From positions 462,343 to 526,342 of the forward strand of contig NZ_KE136362.1 of NCBI RefSeq assembly GCF_000406965.1: a stretch of 64,000 nucleotides of DNA. The letters run 5' to 3'. Below the pieces are notes generated by a model. The model did no database searches, had not been told where the DNA came from, and worked only from the letters and a program-made list of their open reading frames with translations. Source of the stretch: Enterococcus avium ATCC 14025 (lineage in GTDB: Bacteria; Bacillota; Bacilli; Lactobacillales; Enterococcaceae). The position numbers were made by a program, and so were the translations under genes. The first letter of the stretch is position 1; every line of letters begins with the position of its first letter. Positions 9,138 to 18,865 of the stretch are shown in pieces.

Positions 9138-10325
9138 CTATGCGGATAAATCTACTGTTTTTCGATAACGTATAAAGATAATTACAGCTAATAAAAAGCC
9201 AATTCCTGCAATAATGGTATCAAACAACATAATACTACGAACATTGTTCTTTGCGATGGCTGCCGCAATAATCGGGATCAGGAATGAAGCAATACTGCCA
9301 AAGGTATAAAAAATCCCTGTGATTGTTCCTTTACCCGCTGGAAACAGTTCGCCCATTACAGTGAGACCAAGCTGCATGACTCCGCCGGCAGCGAAGAAGC
9401 CTACCAATGCAGCACCAATCATCATCACTAACGGTGTAGGGAATAACCACATGATAAGAATCGTTACAAATGAGACGAGAGTATAAAGCGTTACTAAATA
9501 AACAGGCCGCACTTTTGTCGCTAGAACAGCAGTCACAGCTACACAGATAAGGGAGCCAGTTGAGTAATAAGAAATCAGTAAATTTGCGTTATCAGTGGTC
9601 ATTTGTGCAACTTCCTCACCATAAATACCGATAAACTGTGAGATTAAATAAAAAGTTGCTTGAGAAATAAAACCATAAATAATGAAACAGACACCCTCAA
9701 TTGCTATTTTAGGCTGACTTTTAAATGTAACGGCTTGTATTTCTGCCTGTTGATTTTCCTTAGCGTCTTGATCTGGAAATGGTCGTTTCAATAAAAATAG
9801 ACCATTTAAAACAAAAACGATAATCGGAATGATAAAGGACCAGCCAAACCATAACTGATTGGTATTGATAATTTTTAGCATAATCGGTAGGGTAAATTGT
9901 CCAATTTGTACGAATGCTTTGATTAATACATTCGCTGTTCCCGCCTTTTTAGGGAAAGATTCCATAAGGGCTGGATACGTGCCTGAGTCTAAGAAAGAGT
10001 TTGAAACACCGGCAATTACTGCAAAAATCATAGCAGTCGTTACGCTTTTACTGTACAAAATACCAAAGAAATACAAAGAGTAAGTAACGATACCTAAATA
10101 AATGAAGGGCTTTCTTCCAAATTTATCTGATAAACGGCCGGAGATTAAAATAGCAATCAAGCGGCCAATTCCTAGCATGGAGATGACTTTCGCTATCCCC
10201 ATTAGATCCGTATCCCACTGTCCCATTAAAGCTTTTTGATTCTGGGATATGATGATAACACCCATCCCATGAATAATATAATTGATGTAAAGACCAATCG
10301 CTGTTGGTAAATATTTATTTTTCAT
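9138..10325 (-). CDS. MFS transporter, probable shikimate/quinate importer
   Basis: A 395-residue major facilitator protein with twelve hydrophobic segments. The loop GRLSDKFGRKPFIYLG between helices 2 and 3 is the MFS signature. It sits between the dehydrogenase gene (14 bp upstream) and aroD, which makes a cyclohexane carboxylate such as shikimate or quinate the likely substrate. A related transporter gene lies at the other end of the cluster and shares the segment around 'SNSFLDSGTYPALMESFP', so the two look like paralogues. Confidence 0.82.
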   Translation of the reverse strand: MKNKYLPTAIGLYINYIIHGMGVIIISQNQKALMGQWDTDLMGIAKVISMLGIGRLIAILISGRLSDKFGRKPFIYLGIVTYSLYFFGILYSKSVTTAMIFAVIAGVSNSFLDSGTYPALMESFPKKAGTANVLIKAFVQIGQFTLPIMLKIINTNQLWFGWSFIIPIIVFVLNGLFLLKRPFPDQDAKENQQAEIQAVTFKSQPKIAIEGVCFIIYGFISQATFYLISQFIGIYGEEVAQMTTDNANLLISYYSTGSLICVAVTAVLATKVRPVYLVTLYTLVSFVTILIMWLFPTPLVMMIGAALVGFFAAGGVMQLGLTVMGELFPAGKGTITGIFYTFGSIASFLIPIIAAAIAKNNVRSIMLFDTIIAGIGFLLAVIIFIRYRKTVDLSA

Positions 10326-10339
10326 CCATACTCCTCCGC

Positions 10340-11218
10340 CTATTCATCAAATAATAATTCTTTAATATATGTGACTGGCATTTCTTCATCAGTGAACAAT
10401 TGAAAAGCTGCAGCTCCTTGATAGAGCATCATACCCAAACCGTTTATAACTTTTTTTGCACCATGTTCTTTAGCAAAGCGTAAAAGTTTCGTTTCTCTTG
10501 GAGCATAAACGACGTCAAAAACCACTAAATCAGATCTAATCATTTCTGGATCATTAATCAAACTTTGTTCTTGTAAAGGCTTCATACCAACGCTTGTGGC
10601 ATCTATATAGATACTACTTTTTTGGATGGCTGATTTAAATGCTGCTTGATCTGCTAAATCGGTTACAGTTGCCCGACAGTTAGTATTATCATTGATTTTT
10701 TTTGCGGTTTCCTTAGCATTTTCGAACACATCATCATTAATGTTGAAAATATACAGTTCTTTTGCACCATCAAAAGCAGCTTGGATAGCAATCGCTGTTG
10801 CCGCCCCGCCTGCACCAGTCAATGTAATGGATTGATCTTTGACTGTTACACCCTCATCTTCCAGTGCTTTTATTGCACCAATCCCATCTGTGTTATAACC
10901 GACTAAGTGTCCTTTGCCATCTTTATTTGTGACTGTATTTACGGCTCCGATTAATTTAGCTTCTGGTGAAATTTCATCTAAATAGGGAATAATTGCCTGT
11001 TTATTGGGCATAGAAACATTGGAACCGCGGATACCCAATGCACGTATTCCATCTACAGCAGGTTTTAAAGTAGAGTTGTCTACTTCGAAGGCAAGATATG
11101 CATAGTCCAGCCCTAATTTAGCAAATGCTTCGTTGTGCATTGTTGGTGACATACTGTGGCGTATAGGAGTAGCTATTAGGCTGATTAGTAAAGTGTGTCC
11201 AGTTAATCGTTCTGTCAT
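10340..11218 (-). CDS. aroE: Quinate/shikimate dehydrogenase (AroE/YdiB family)
   Basis: A 292-residue NAD(P)-dependent dehydrogenase. Substrate-site motifs are SPTMHNEAF and NVSMPNK (catalytic Lys), followed by [14 protein letters not shown] and the Rossmann loop GAGGAAT. The SMPNK form matches E. coli YdiB as I remember it, where biosynthetic AroE usually has T(I/V)P(H/F)K. This favours a catabolic enzyme that accepts quinate as well as shikimate. It is the second gene of the operon, 47 bp behind the flavin reductase gene. Confidence 0.87.
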   Translation of the reverse strand: MTERLTGHTLLISLIATPIRHSMSPTMHNEAFAKLGLDYAYLAFEVDNSTLKPAVDGIRALGIRGSNVSMPNKQAIIPYLDEISPEAKLIGAVNTVTNKDGKGHLVGYNTDGIGAIKALEDEGVTVKDQSITLTGAGGAATAIAIQAAFDGAKELYIFNINDDVFENAKETAKKINDNTNCRATVTDLADQAAFKSAIQKSSIYIDATSVGMKPLQEQSLINDPEMIRSDLVVFDVVYAPRETKLLRFAKEHGAKKVINGLGMMLYQGAAAFQLFTDEEMPVTYIKELLFDE

Positions 11219-11265
11219 TGTTCAATTCCTCACTTAATATTTATTTTTTCATTATGAAATTAAGT

Positions 11266-13293
11266 TCAAACGTATGTGGCATGCATCGTTTTTCGTTGAG
11301 TTTCCAGATTTTTAATGGTTTTCACAACATCGCGAGCTTCCTTAGTGCCTTCCATGATTCTTCGAGCTACCTTACTGTCACCAATGTTAAGTAAGGTAAT
11401 ATTATTCTTTTGTGTATAATCAGTTAGGTCGGATAATAAAGGAGCGTCAGCACGCATACCTAAACAAATGAAACCTAAATCAAAAGGTAATTTAAGGCGT
11501 TCTCCTTCAGCTTTTTCAACGATGAAACAATTCTTTTGTACTTCCATCAATTTCGTAGAAGTGTGAACATCAACATTATAGTCATGAATGATTTCCATCA
11601 TTCCAAGTTTAGTGATAATATCTAAATCTTTTCCAAGTTGATCAACCATTTCAACAATATGAACTTTTTTTGCACCATTTTCTGCGTAATACTCAACCAC
11701 ATCTAAACCAACTGCACCTCCTCCAATAACAACGACTTCTTTTCCGTCAAAATCATTGAATTTTTTCATATCTCCCAAAAGGTCAAAAATAGAGAAGACT
11801 TGTCGATTGGATTTAGCTAATTCTTCGTGCAGTCCCACAATTGGTGGAAGCAATGGTTTTGCACCGGTAGTATTAACAATCAAGTCTGGCTTTTCATTTA
11901 GATCTTCTAACGTAAATCGATGATTTAAATGAACAGTCAAATTGGATAATTGTTCTACTCTTCTCGTTAGATAGGTGACGAAATCATTGATTCGTTGTTT
12001 GTCAGGAAAGCGGGAAATTTCATGGGCTAATCCGCCTAGATAACCTTTCTCTTCGTAGAGTGTGACATCTACACCAATTTCCGCAGCACTGGCTGCAGCT
12101 TCAAGCCCAGCAGTTCCTCCTCCAATGACAACCATTTTCATTGGTTTAGTGACTGGTGATTTCTTGTAGGTTTCCTCATAGTAAAGATCTGGATTAACAG
12201 TACAACGAATTGGACGTGATTTCGAAATGCGATGATCTGCACAGCCAATATTACAGGAGATACATTTTCGCAATAGATATTCCTGACCATTGGCCACTTT
12301 ATTGACCCAATTCGGCTCCGCAATCAATCCGCGTCCTATGGCAAGTAGATCGGCATCTCCATTTAGCAGAATTTCTTCGGCACGCTGTGGACTACGAATA
12401 TTACCAGAAGTAACAATCACTTTCTCTGGAAATTTATTCTTAACCGCCTTAGCCATATAACTTCGCCAACCATCCTTAAGATTCATTTTGTCGATTTGAT
12501 ATTGTAAGTTATCATTTAATGCTGCTGAGACATTCAGTATATCTACATCTTCAGCAATGTAACTAAGCATTTTTATAGTATCGTCTAAGGTATTTCCATT
12601 TGGTAACAGTTCGTCTGCGCTCACACGTAAAGAAATCGGAAAGAATGGACCCACTGCTTGTCTAACCGCTTGAATGACCATTCGAGCAAAACGAGTACGA
12701 TTTTCAAGTGTTCCACCGAATTCGTCTGTTCGTTTGTTATAAATTGGGGATAAAAATTGACTAATTAGATAAGAATGGCCTGCATGAATCTCAACACAAT
12801 CAAATCCGGCTTTTTGTGCACGCAAAGCTCCTGCAGCATAATTTTGTACGATTTGTTCGATCTCAGATTTTTTAAGTGGCCGTGGAACAGGATTTCCAGT
12901 TTTGCTAGGAATATCCGAAGAAGAAACCGCTTGTACTCCTTGCAAACGTGGTTGATAAGCAGAAGCGCCAGCATGATTAATCTGTACAGATGTAGCAGCT
13001 CCATAGGCATGCATCCGTTCGTTAAATTGCCAAAGACCAGGTATGAATTGATCCTTGTCCATTCTTAATTGTGTTGTTCCGTTTGTTCCTAGCGGATAAT
13101 CAATACAAATGTTTTCCAGTGTAATTAATCCAGTACCACCTTTTGCTCGCTGTTCGTAATATGAATAATGCTGTTCATTAAAGGTTCCATCCTGATTTGC
13201 AAAATTTGTTCCCATTGGCGGCATAATCACTCGATTTTTTAAGGTCAAACGTTTAATCGTCAAGGGTTCAAACAATGCTTGATATTTTTCCAT
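11266..13293 (-). CDS. Fe-S flavin NADH:enoate oxidoreductase (2,4-dienoyl-CoA reductase/old yellow enzyme type)
   Basis: A 675-residue three-domain reductase. An FMN TIM barrel covers about residues 1-340 (IMPPMGTNFA, IEIHAGHSYL-like region). A 4Fe-4S cysteine cluster follows (CISCNIGC with a further Cys in IRCTVNP). FAD and NAD domains carry VVIGGGTAGLEAA and VVVIGGGAVGLD. It is first in the operon with the YdiB-like dehydrogenase, transporter and dehydroquinase, so it probably reduces or dehydroxylates a shikimate-derived ring. ATG at 13293 is preferred because GAGAGG lies 9 bases upstream; the two earlier starts have no RBS. The actual substrate is inferred. Confidence 0.85.
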   Translation of the reverse strand: MEKYQALFEPLTIKRLTLKNRVIMPPMGTNFANQDGTFNEQHYSYYEQRAKGGTGLITLENICIDYPLGTNGTTQLRMDKDQFIPGLWQFNERMHAYGAATSVQINHAGASAYQPRLQGVQAVSSSDIPSKTGNPVPRPLKKSEIEQIVQNYAAGALRAQKAGFDCVEIHAGHSYLISQFLSPIYNKRTDEFGGTLENRTRFARMVIQAVRQAVGPFFPISLRVSADELLPNGNTLDDTIKMLSYIAEDVDILNVSAALNDNLQYQIDKMNLKDGWRSYMAKAVKNKFPEKVIVTSGNIRSPQRAEEILLNGDADLLAIGRGLIAEPNWVNKVANGQEYLLRKCISCNIGCADHRISKSRPIRCTVNPDLYYEETYKKSPVTKPMKMVVIGGGTAGLEAAASAAEIGVDVTLYEEKGYLGGLAHEISRFPDKQRINDFVTYLTRRVEQLSNLTVHLNHRFTLEDLNEKPDLIVNTTGAKPLLPPIVGLHEELAKSNRQVFSIFDLLGDMKKFNDFDGKEVVVIGGGAVGLDVVEYYAENGAKKVHIVEMVDQLGKDLDIITKLGMMEIIHDYNVDVHTSTKLMEVQKNCFIVEKAEGERLKLPFDLGFICLGMRADAPLLSDLTDYTQKNNITLLNIGDSKVARRIMEGTKEARDVVKTIKNLETQRKTMHATYV

Positions 13294-13369
13294 AATATTC
13301 ATCCTCTCGTAGATAATGAGAACATTCACAATATCTCGCCTTCATTCTACGAGAAGAAATTTATAAAAT

Positions 13370-13381
13370 CTAATGCTTTAT
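13370..13381. promoter_or_regulatory. Candidate LysR operator, copy 1
   Basis: CTAATGCTTTAT lies about 77 bp upstream of the flavin-reductase operon start. The identical 12-mer recurs at 14700-14711, the only other intergenic promoter region of this cluster. Flanking ATAAA/TTTAT bases give it partial dyad symmetry. Recognition by the adjacent LysR regulator is inferred. Confidence 0.5.
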
Positions 13382-13412
13382 ATCTATATTAATCATAAAT
13401 AAAATTTATCAT

Positions 13413-14630
13413 TTAGTTTTTAATAGGTTTTTCCAAATTAAGAAATTTGTAGCGTTGCTGAATAACCAGTGAGGCGATAAAACCTAATAAAATTAAAAAT
13501 ACATCAAACCAAAAAACGTATTCCATCCCCTTGTTGCTTATAATACCGGTAATGTATGGGGTTATCATAACAGACGTCGAGGTTGCTAAGGAGTAATAAC
13601 TAGTATAGCGACCTTTTCTACTAGGGAAAAGTTCCAACATTAGAGCGAGTCCTAACTGCCAAATTCCACCAGCGGCAAAAATTCCGATTGCTAACGCAGC
13701 TATAACAGTTGAAATAAAACTAGGCGAAAGTAGCATCCAAACTAGTGATAAGCCAGAAATTGCAACACAAAAACTAATTAATTTCGGGATGTTTACACCT
13801 TTTTTCACAATTCCGGATGTGAAAAAAACAGAGACAAATGATCCAACGCTGTAGAGGCTAACAAAAATCAGACTGTTTTCGTGGGAAGCGACATGCATGG
13901 CTTCAGCGTATTGTGGAATCCAAAGAATAAAAATATTAAAAATAGAAACTGAGACGAAAGAGAAAACTAATAAAGCAATTCCATCAATTTTAAAAATTCC
14001 TCGATTGATAATTTTGCTTGAGGAAGATATTGGTTCGTCAACGATTTCTGTGGGTAATGAACTTAGGGGAGGGAATTTAGCAAAAGCTAGATAGCCCAAA
14101 TTAGCCAACAAGCAAACGGCGCAAAGAATAAAAGGCCAGCCGAAAAATAGCTCTTCTTTTAGAAGAAAACGAGTAATAAAAGGCAAAATAAATTGCCCTA
14201 AAGAAATAAATGCTTTATTTAAGACGCTTAGTGAGCTGTTGGTTTTTTCATCTGGATAAGCTTCTACCAATGTAGGGTATGTACTAGTATCTAAAAAAGC
14301 ATTACTGACTCCGCCAAACATTGCGAAGAAAAATGCTGTTTGATAATTTGGGCTGTATAAAACGCCAAAAAAGAAAAGAGCGTAAGATAAAATGGCGATA
14401 ATGACAGTTTTTCGACGACCAAAAGTATCGGAAAAATACCCAGAGAAATAGAGACTAAGGATTCTTCCAAAACCAATTGCACTCATTACTAGAGTGACTT
14501 GCGTGGTACTTGCTTGCCATTGATTTTTTAATTCAGTCATATTTTGTGAAAGGATAATGGCAGCCATTCCTTGAAAGATGTAGTTAAAATAGAGACTCCC
14601 AATTAATAGACGATATTTTGTAGGTTTCAT
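13413..14630 (-). CDS. MFS transporter, second of the shikimate/quinate cluster
   Basis: A 405-residue major facilitator protein with about twelve hydrophobic segments and the loop SGYFSDTFGRRKTVII. It shares the fold and several segments with the transporter at 9138-10325 (for example SNAFLDTSTYPTLVEAYP). ATG at 14630 is chosen because GAGGAG lies 7 bases upstream. It is transcribed away from the LysR gene. The likely substrate is again a hydroaromatic acid, possibly a product exported in exchange, but that is inference. Confidence 0.8.
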   Translation of the reverse strand: MKPTKYRLLIGSLYFNYIFQGMAAIILSQNMTELKNQWQASTTQVTLVMSAIGFGRILSLYFSGYFSDTFGRRKTVIIAILSYALFFFGVLYSPNYQTAFFFAMFGGVSNAFLDTSTYPTLVEAYPDEKTNSSLSVLNKAFISLGQFILPFITRFLLKEELFFGWPFILCAVCLLANLGYLAFAKFPPLSSLPTEIVDEPISSSSKIINRGIFKIDGIALLVFSFVSVSIFNIFILWIPQYAEAMHVASHENSLIFVSLYSVGSFVSVFFTSGIVKKGVNIPKLISFCVAISGLSLVWMLLSPSFISTVIAALAIGIFAAGGIWQLGLALMLELFPSRKGRYTSYYSLATSTSVMITPYITGIISNKGMEYVFWFDVFLILLGFIASLVIQQRYKFLNLEKPIKN

Positions 14631-14699
14631 AAAAATTCTCCTCATGTGATTTTATTCACTTGATTATACCTTAATACTAGGTCATTTGTATCATTAAAA

Positions 14700-14711
14700 C
14701 TAATGCTTTAT
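14700..14711. promoter_or_regulatory. Candidate LysR operator, copy 2
   Basis: A second exact CTAATGCTTTAT, in the divergent region between the transporter and the LysR gene. This is the classic position for a LysR autoregulatory site. It is followed by TTGATAAAATTGATAAAAT, which could hold promoter elements. Confidence 0.5.
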
Positions 14712-14755
14712 TTTGATAAAATTGATAAAATCTATTTATTGAATGAGGTGGAAAA

Positions 14756-15637
14756 ATGAATTTAAGGCAATTAGAATTTTTTATTTTACTCGCGCAAAGC
14801 GAGCATATGACCAAAGCAGCTGAATTGGCTAATACTTCACAGCCAAACGTGAGTCATGCAATGACCACTTTAGAACAAGAGTTAGGCGTTGCTCTATTTG
14901 AAAAAAAGGGACGAAATATTCGCTTGACCCGACAAGGTAGGATCTTTTACGAATATGTCCAACCAGCACTTCAAAAAATAGATGAAGGGCAGCAACGACT
15001 ACAAGAGATTATAGATCCATTTTTTGGAGAAATCGAGTTTGGATTTATCTATACGATGGGTTCAACTCTTGTACCCAAACTAATTCAAACATTTCAGCAA
15101 AAAAAAGAAAACAAAAGGATTAAGTTTCTTTTTCATCAAGGAAATTCTAATAAAATCATAAAAATGTTATTAGATGATACGATCGACATAGGTATTTGTT
15201 CGAAGATTAGTGAAGACAGCGATCTAATTTTTCAACGTTTGACCCGTGAAAAGCTAGTATTAGTTGTTCCATTACATCATCCTCTGGCAAAAAATAAGAG
15301 TGTTGAAATCGAAGAGACATTAACTTATCCCTATGTATATTATGGGAAACAAAGTGGACTGCGTCCGTATTTAGATCGTCAATTGAAAGAGTTAGATATA
15401 GCGCTGACTGTTCAGTGCGAACTGGAAGAAGATCATAGTATTTTAGGATTTGTTGGTGAAGGTTATGGAATTGCTTTAATGCCTGATATTCCTTCAATCA
15501 CTTCTTATCCAGTTAAAAAAATCGAAATTAAAAACCACCTAGAAGACAGAAACGTTTATTTAGCAGTAAAAAAACACAACTTAGAAGTTCCTGTGATAAG
15601 AAAATTTTATGATTTTTGTTTAAACACCGACAAATAA
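14756..15637 (+). CDS. LysR-family regulator of the shikimate/quinate cluster
   Basis: A 293-residue LysR regulator. The N-terminal helix-turn-helix (LRQLEFFILLAQSEHMTKAA, then SQPNVSHAMTTLEQELG) is followed by a two-lobe effector domain. GAGGTGG precedes the ATG. It is divergent from the transporter at 13413-14630 and next to the whole cluster, and two copies of a shared motif lie in the cluster's two promoter regions. The inducer is probably shikimate, quinate or an intermediate. Confidence 0.85.
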   Translation: MNLRQLEFFILLAQSEHMTKAAELANTSQPNVSHAMTTLEQELGVALFEKKGRNIRLTRQGRIFYEYVQPALQKIDEGQQRLQEIIDPFFGEIEFGFIYTMGSTLVPKLIQTFQQKKENKRIKFLFHQGNSNKIIKMLLDDTIDIGICSKISEDSDLIFQRLTREKLVLVVPLHHPLAKNKSVEIEETLTYPYVYYGKQSGLRPYLDRQLKELDIALTVQCELEEDHSILGFVGEGYGIALMPDIPSITSYPVKKIEIKNHLEDRNVYLAVKKHNLEVPVIRKFYDFCLNTDK

Positions 15638-15988
15638 AGGTGAGTCAAAGCTTTCTTAACCTCTGTGTAAGATATAATTCTGATTAGTTTGCAGCGAGGA
15701 ATGAAGAGGAAGTGATGGAAGGAAAATTTGAAATTGCTTTATTAGGAGACGGCAAGTTATTCTAAGCCGAAAATACTTCATTGTTCGATGATGATATACG
15801 TCACATTGTCACAGTCAGATGAAGAAAGAAATACCAAAAAATCCACGAAATCAGATATACCAAAGCAAACAGCCATTAGCTATTCTATTAAAGTAGTTTA
15901 AATCAGTAGTTTAAATCTTAAATAGATAAATGTAACTTATTTTCTTGTAGCTAGATAAAAAGCTAGAGAGGTTCTAATCAATACCCAC
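15638..15988. other. Intergenic region with possible decayed coding sequence
   Basis: A 351-bp region with no intact gene. A good RBS (AGGAAG) and ATG at about 15717 open a short frame (MEGKFEIALLGDGKLF) that stops at TAA. The same frame would continue as AENTSLFDDDIRHIVTV before another stop. A separate 37-codon frame from about 15790 reads MMIYVTLSQSDEERNTKKS. This looks like the eroded start of a lost gene, but I do not recognise the family. Confidence 0.3.
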
Positions 15989-16540
15989 CTACTGATAGAG
16001 AAAGAACCCTGCAAGTCCTGCTACACACATCAAGACAATGGGATTGGGTTTGAATTTTCGCAGAATGATCAATGAAGCAGTGAATAAAATCGCAGCTCTC
16101 CAATCAAATTGTAAGAGCAGATTGCTGGAAAAGTCGGATGTTTCGAAGAAGGCCAATAAAAGAATGGTAAAGCCTGCCGACATGATCAAGCCGACAGAAG
16201 AAGCTTTTAGGCTTTTCAGAGCCGCTGCCACATAGAGAGAGTCATTATGCTTTTGGAAAAACTGATATAGGCTAATGGAGATTACACAGCCGCCTAAAAT
16301 ACAGCCAATGGTAGCGACAATCGCACCGGAAATTCCGTTAATCTGCATGCCTACAAAGGTCGATGTATTGACTGCTAGCGGTCCAGGGGTCATCTGCGAG
16401 ATGGTGATAATATCACTAAAAACTTTCTCACTCAGCCAGCCCTGCTGATGAACTACCTGTTCTTGAATCACAGGAATAATGGCATAGCCGCCACCGATAC
16501 TGAATAGCCCGATTTTGAGAAAAGTCAAAAATAATTGCAT
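15989..16540 (-). CDS. Chromate transporter family protein, subunit 2
   Basis: A 183-residue single-domain CHR-family membrane protein. The N-terminal signature FLKIGLFSIGGGYAIIPVIQ and MTPGPLAVNTSTFVG are family hallmarks, and about five to six hydrophobic segments follow. Short CHR proteins work as pairs, and the partner gene overlaps its start (TAATG). ATG at 16540 is chosen for its GGGAGG RBS and because the domain begins there. Chromate efflux is the known activity of the family, but many pairs are untested. Confidence 0.85.
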   Translation of the reverse strand: MQLFLTFLKIGLFSIGGGYAIIPVIQEQVVHQQGWLSEKVFSDIITISQMTPGPLAVNTSTFVGMQINGISGAIVATIGCILGGCVISISLYQFFQKHNDSLYVAAALKSLKASSVGLIMSAGFTILLLAFFETSDFSSNLLLQFDWRAAILFTASLIILRKFKPNPIVLMCVAGLAGFFLYQ

Positions 16541-17103
16541 TAGGAAGCCTCCCTTGTTTGTTGAAAATAGGTATCGAGTAAACAAAGTCCAACGCTGAAA
16601 AATAGAATATAGATCACGTTTAAATTAAAAATGGCATTAGCTACAAAAGAAATTGGAACCAATAGGCGTAGTAGTCTAGAGCTTTCTTGCCGAATCAGCT
16701 GATACATATCAATAACAATATCGATGATCAAAGCGGTGACACAAGCCTGCATGCCTTTTAGAACGGCCATCACAGTTACGTTTGCGGCGAATGCGGCGTA
16801 CCAGTTAGAGATTAATCCCAAGATCACTAAAGGCGGGATGATCGAACAAATCGCGTTAATGAAAACTCCAGGTAGTCCTGCCACTTTTTTTCCTGCCAAA
16901 ACACTTAGATTGATGGCGATGGCTCCTGGTGAGGATTGCGCGACAGCCGCCATCTCCATTAATTCATCATTGGAGAATAGTCGTTTTTTTTCAACATAAT
17001 ACTTGCGAATCATGGGAACGACCACATAACCGCCACCAAAAGTAAAGGTGCTGATAAATAGACTGATCGAAGCCAGCCATAAGTAATGTTTAAGTTTTGT
17101 CAT
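16540..17103 (-). CDS. Chromate transporter family protein, subunit 1
   Basis: A 187-residue partner of the preceding short CHR protein. Signature stretches are FTFGGGYVVVPMI and AQSSPGAIAINLSVLAGKK, with several membrane helices after them. ATG at 17103 has AAGGGTGG upstream and starts just before the conserved first helix. Its stop codon overlaps the next start, so the two are co-translated. It is divergent from a LysR gene that probably controls it. Confidence 0.85.
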   Translation of the reverse strand: MTKLKHYLWLASISLFISTFTFGGGYVVVPMIRKYYVEKKRLFSNDELMEMAAVAQSSPGAIAINLSVLAGKKVAGLPGVFINAICSIIPPLVILGLISNWYAAFAANVTVMAVLKGMQACVTALIIDIVIDMYQLIRQESSRLLRLLVPISFVANAIFNLNVIYILFFSVGLCLLDTYFQQTREAS

Positions 17104-17212
17104 GCTGCCACCCTTTCTTGCTTTCTCTCTAGTATAAGGCTTGGTTTGGTATGTGTGAAATGATAGTATTGAGGTGTAGGTATGAATGCTATTCATGAGA
17201 GGAGGAAACCTT

Positions 17213-18079
17213 ATGAACTATAAACAATGTGTGATATTTCGTGAGATCGCGAAAACGAATAATTTTACCAAAGCAGCAACGAACTTATTTTTGACGCAAT
17301 CAGCTGTTTCTCATGCGATCAAAGATTTAGAAGAAGAAGCGGGCACGCAGCTTTTTGAACGGCTGCATCGCAGTGTGAAGCTCACTCCTGCGGGAGAATT
17401 GCTTTTGCGAGAGATTCAACCGATCATTGAGGAGTTCGAGTCTGTCGAAGCCCGCTTGCCTGACCTGGAGAAGCAACCACCGTTAAAAATCGCTTCCTGT
17501 ATTACGTATGCTCAGACAGAGCTGCCTCAGCTATTACAACGATTTAGCGTGAATCACCCAGAGGCTCATTTTAACGTTCAGGTTTTTCCTGCTTCAGAAT
17601 CGATTGCTCGTTTAGAAACTGGCGAGGTTGATCTTGCCTTTATTGAAGGCAAGGTCCAGCAAGCTTCCTTTCAAGCAAAAAAGATCGCAGATTATCGGTT
17701 GTGTGTAGTGGCGGCACCAGATTTCGCTGAAGAGCAGCTTAGTTTGCCAGAACTTTTGCAACGTCCGCTTTTATTGCGTGAAAGAGGTAGCGCTGTTCGT
17801 GAAGCCTTTGAATCCTTTGTTGTTTTACAGGGCTTCAAGCCTTTTCCGATTTGGGAAAGTGTCGATTCGCAGGCTTTGGTTTCAGCTGTTAAAGCAGGCT
17901 TTGGTTTATCGGTATTGCCGTACCGTCTAGTGAAGGAGGAGATTTTGCTAGGAAAACTGACCGAGGTCAAGATTACAGATTGGCAGCTGACCAATGACAT
18001 TACTGCTCTGGTTCGTAAAAGTCGATATCAATCCCGGATATTGGCTGAATTTTGGAAAATGCTGCATCAAGTAAACTAA
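17213..18079 (+). CDS. LysR-family regulator next to the chromate-type transporter
   Basis: A 288-residue LysR regulator with N-terminal helix-turn-helix (CVIFREIAKTNNFTKAATN, then LTQSAVSHAIKDLEEE) and a substrate-binding-like effector domain (about residues 90-288). ATG at 17213 is supported by GAGAGGAGG. The gene is divergent from the CHR pair across about 110 bp, the usual arrangement for a regulator and its target. The effector is unknown. Confidence 0.84.
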   Translation: MNYKQCVIFREIAKTNNFTKAATNLFLTQSAVSHAIKDLEEEAGTQLFERLHRSVKLTPAGELLLREIQPIIEEFESVEARLPDLEKQPPLKIASCITYAQTELPQLLQRFSVNHPEAHFNVQVFPASESIARLETGEVDLAFIEGKVQQASFQAKKIADYRLCVVAAPDFAEEQLSLPELLQRPLLLRERGSAVREAFESFVVLQGFKPFPIWESVDSQALVSAVKAGFGLSVLPYRLVKEEILLGKLTEVKITDWQLTNDITALVRKSRYQSRILAEFWKMLHQVN

Positions 18080-18161
18080 TTTTGGACAAGTTTGTTTGAA
18101 TGACTTTCTAAAATATTTACAGTATATTAAACTATTGAATAAAGAGAGGGGTTATTCAATT

Positions 18162-18863
18162 ATGAAAACGACTGCTGAATTAAAGGCAGAAGCGAAGGAT
18201 GCTTTGAGAGGTAAATGGGGACAAGCAGTTATTCTAAATCTGATTCCGACATTATTAACTGTAGCTGTGATGTTCTTTGTGGTATTATCGGGATTAATCT
18301 GGTTTTTCATTCATGGATCAAGTGACGGCGTGATTACTTCTGTTTCAGAGTATCAGCAAAATAATGCCAGCGGCGGTGGAACAAGTTTAGTTTCATCAAT
18401 TATCAGCGCATTGTTTATGAGCGGAATCTCTTGGACGTATCTTGATTTGCTGAGAGGTGAGCGGACGCAGATCGAACCGATGAAGGACGCGTTTCGTGGA
18501 TTTCAAGGTGCATTCCTCGGTGGTGTAGTTCTATTAGCACTATTTACGAATATTTTCACGACATTATGGACATTCCTATTCATTATTCCTGGGATCGTAA
18601 AAGCCTATGCGTATTCGCAAAGCTATTTTATCTATTATGATCAGCTTCAACAAACAGGGGAGAAACCGAAAGTGTTAGACACAATTACTGCCAGTCGCCA
18701 CTTAATGATTGGCCACAAGGGCCGTTTGTTTTGGCTGGATCTAACGTTTATCGGCTGGTACCTGCTGACTGCTTTAACAGCGGGCATCGCCTATCTATGG
18801 GTAGCACCTTATATATCCGCTACTAAAGCTGCCTTCTATGAAGACTTGCAAAGAAATATTTAA
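18162..18863 (+). CDS. DUF975 family membrane protein
   Basis: A 233-residue membrane protein that starts with the DUF975 pattern (MKTTAELKAEAKDALRGKWG). About five to six hydrophobic segments follow, with the conserved IPGIVKAYAYSQ near residue 147. An earlier in-frame start lacks an RBS; ATG at 18162 has GAGAGGGG upstream. The family has no firmly known function. A terminator follows at once, so it is monocistronic. Confidence 0.82.
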   Translation: MKTTAELKAEAKDALRGKWGQAVILNLIPTLLTVAVMFFVVLSGLIWFFIHGSSDGVITSVSEYQQNNASGGGTSLVSSIISALFMSGISWTYLDLLRGERTQIEPMKDAFRGFQGAFLGGVVLLALFTNIFTTLWTFLFIIPGIVKAYAYSQSYFIYYDQLQQTGEKPKVLDTITASRHLMIGHKGRLFWLDLTFIGWYLLTALTAGIAYLWVAPYISATKAAFYEDLQRNI

Positions 18864-18865
18864 AA

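Noticed and set aside
8334-11218. Part of the chorismate biosynthesis operon (aroD, aroE)
   Set aside because: No other aro genes are linked; transporters, a flavin reductase and the YdiB-type motif point to catabolism.
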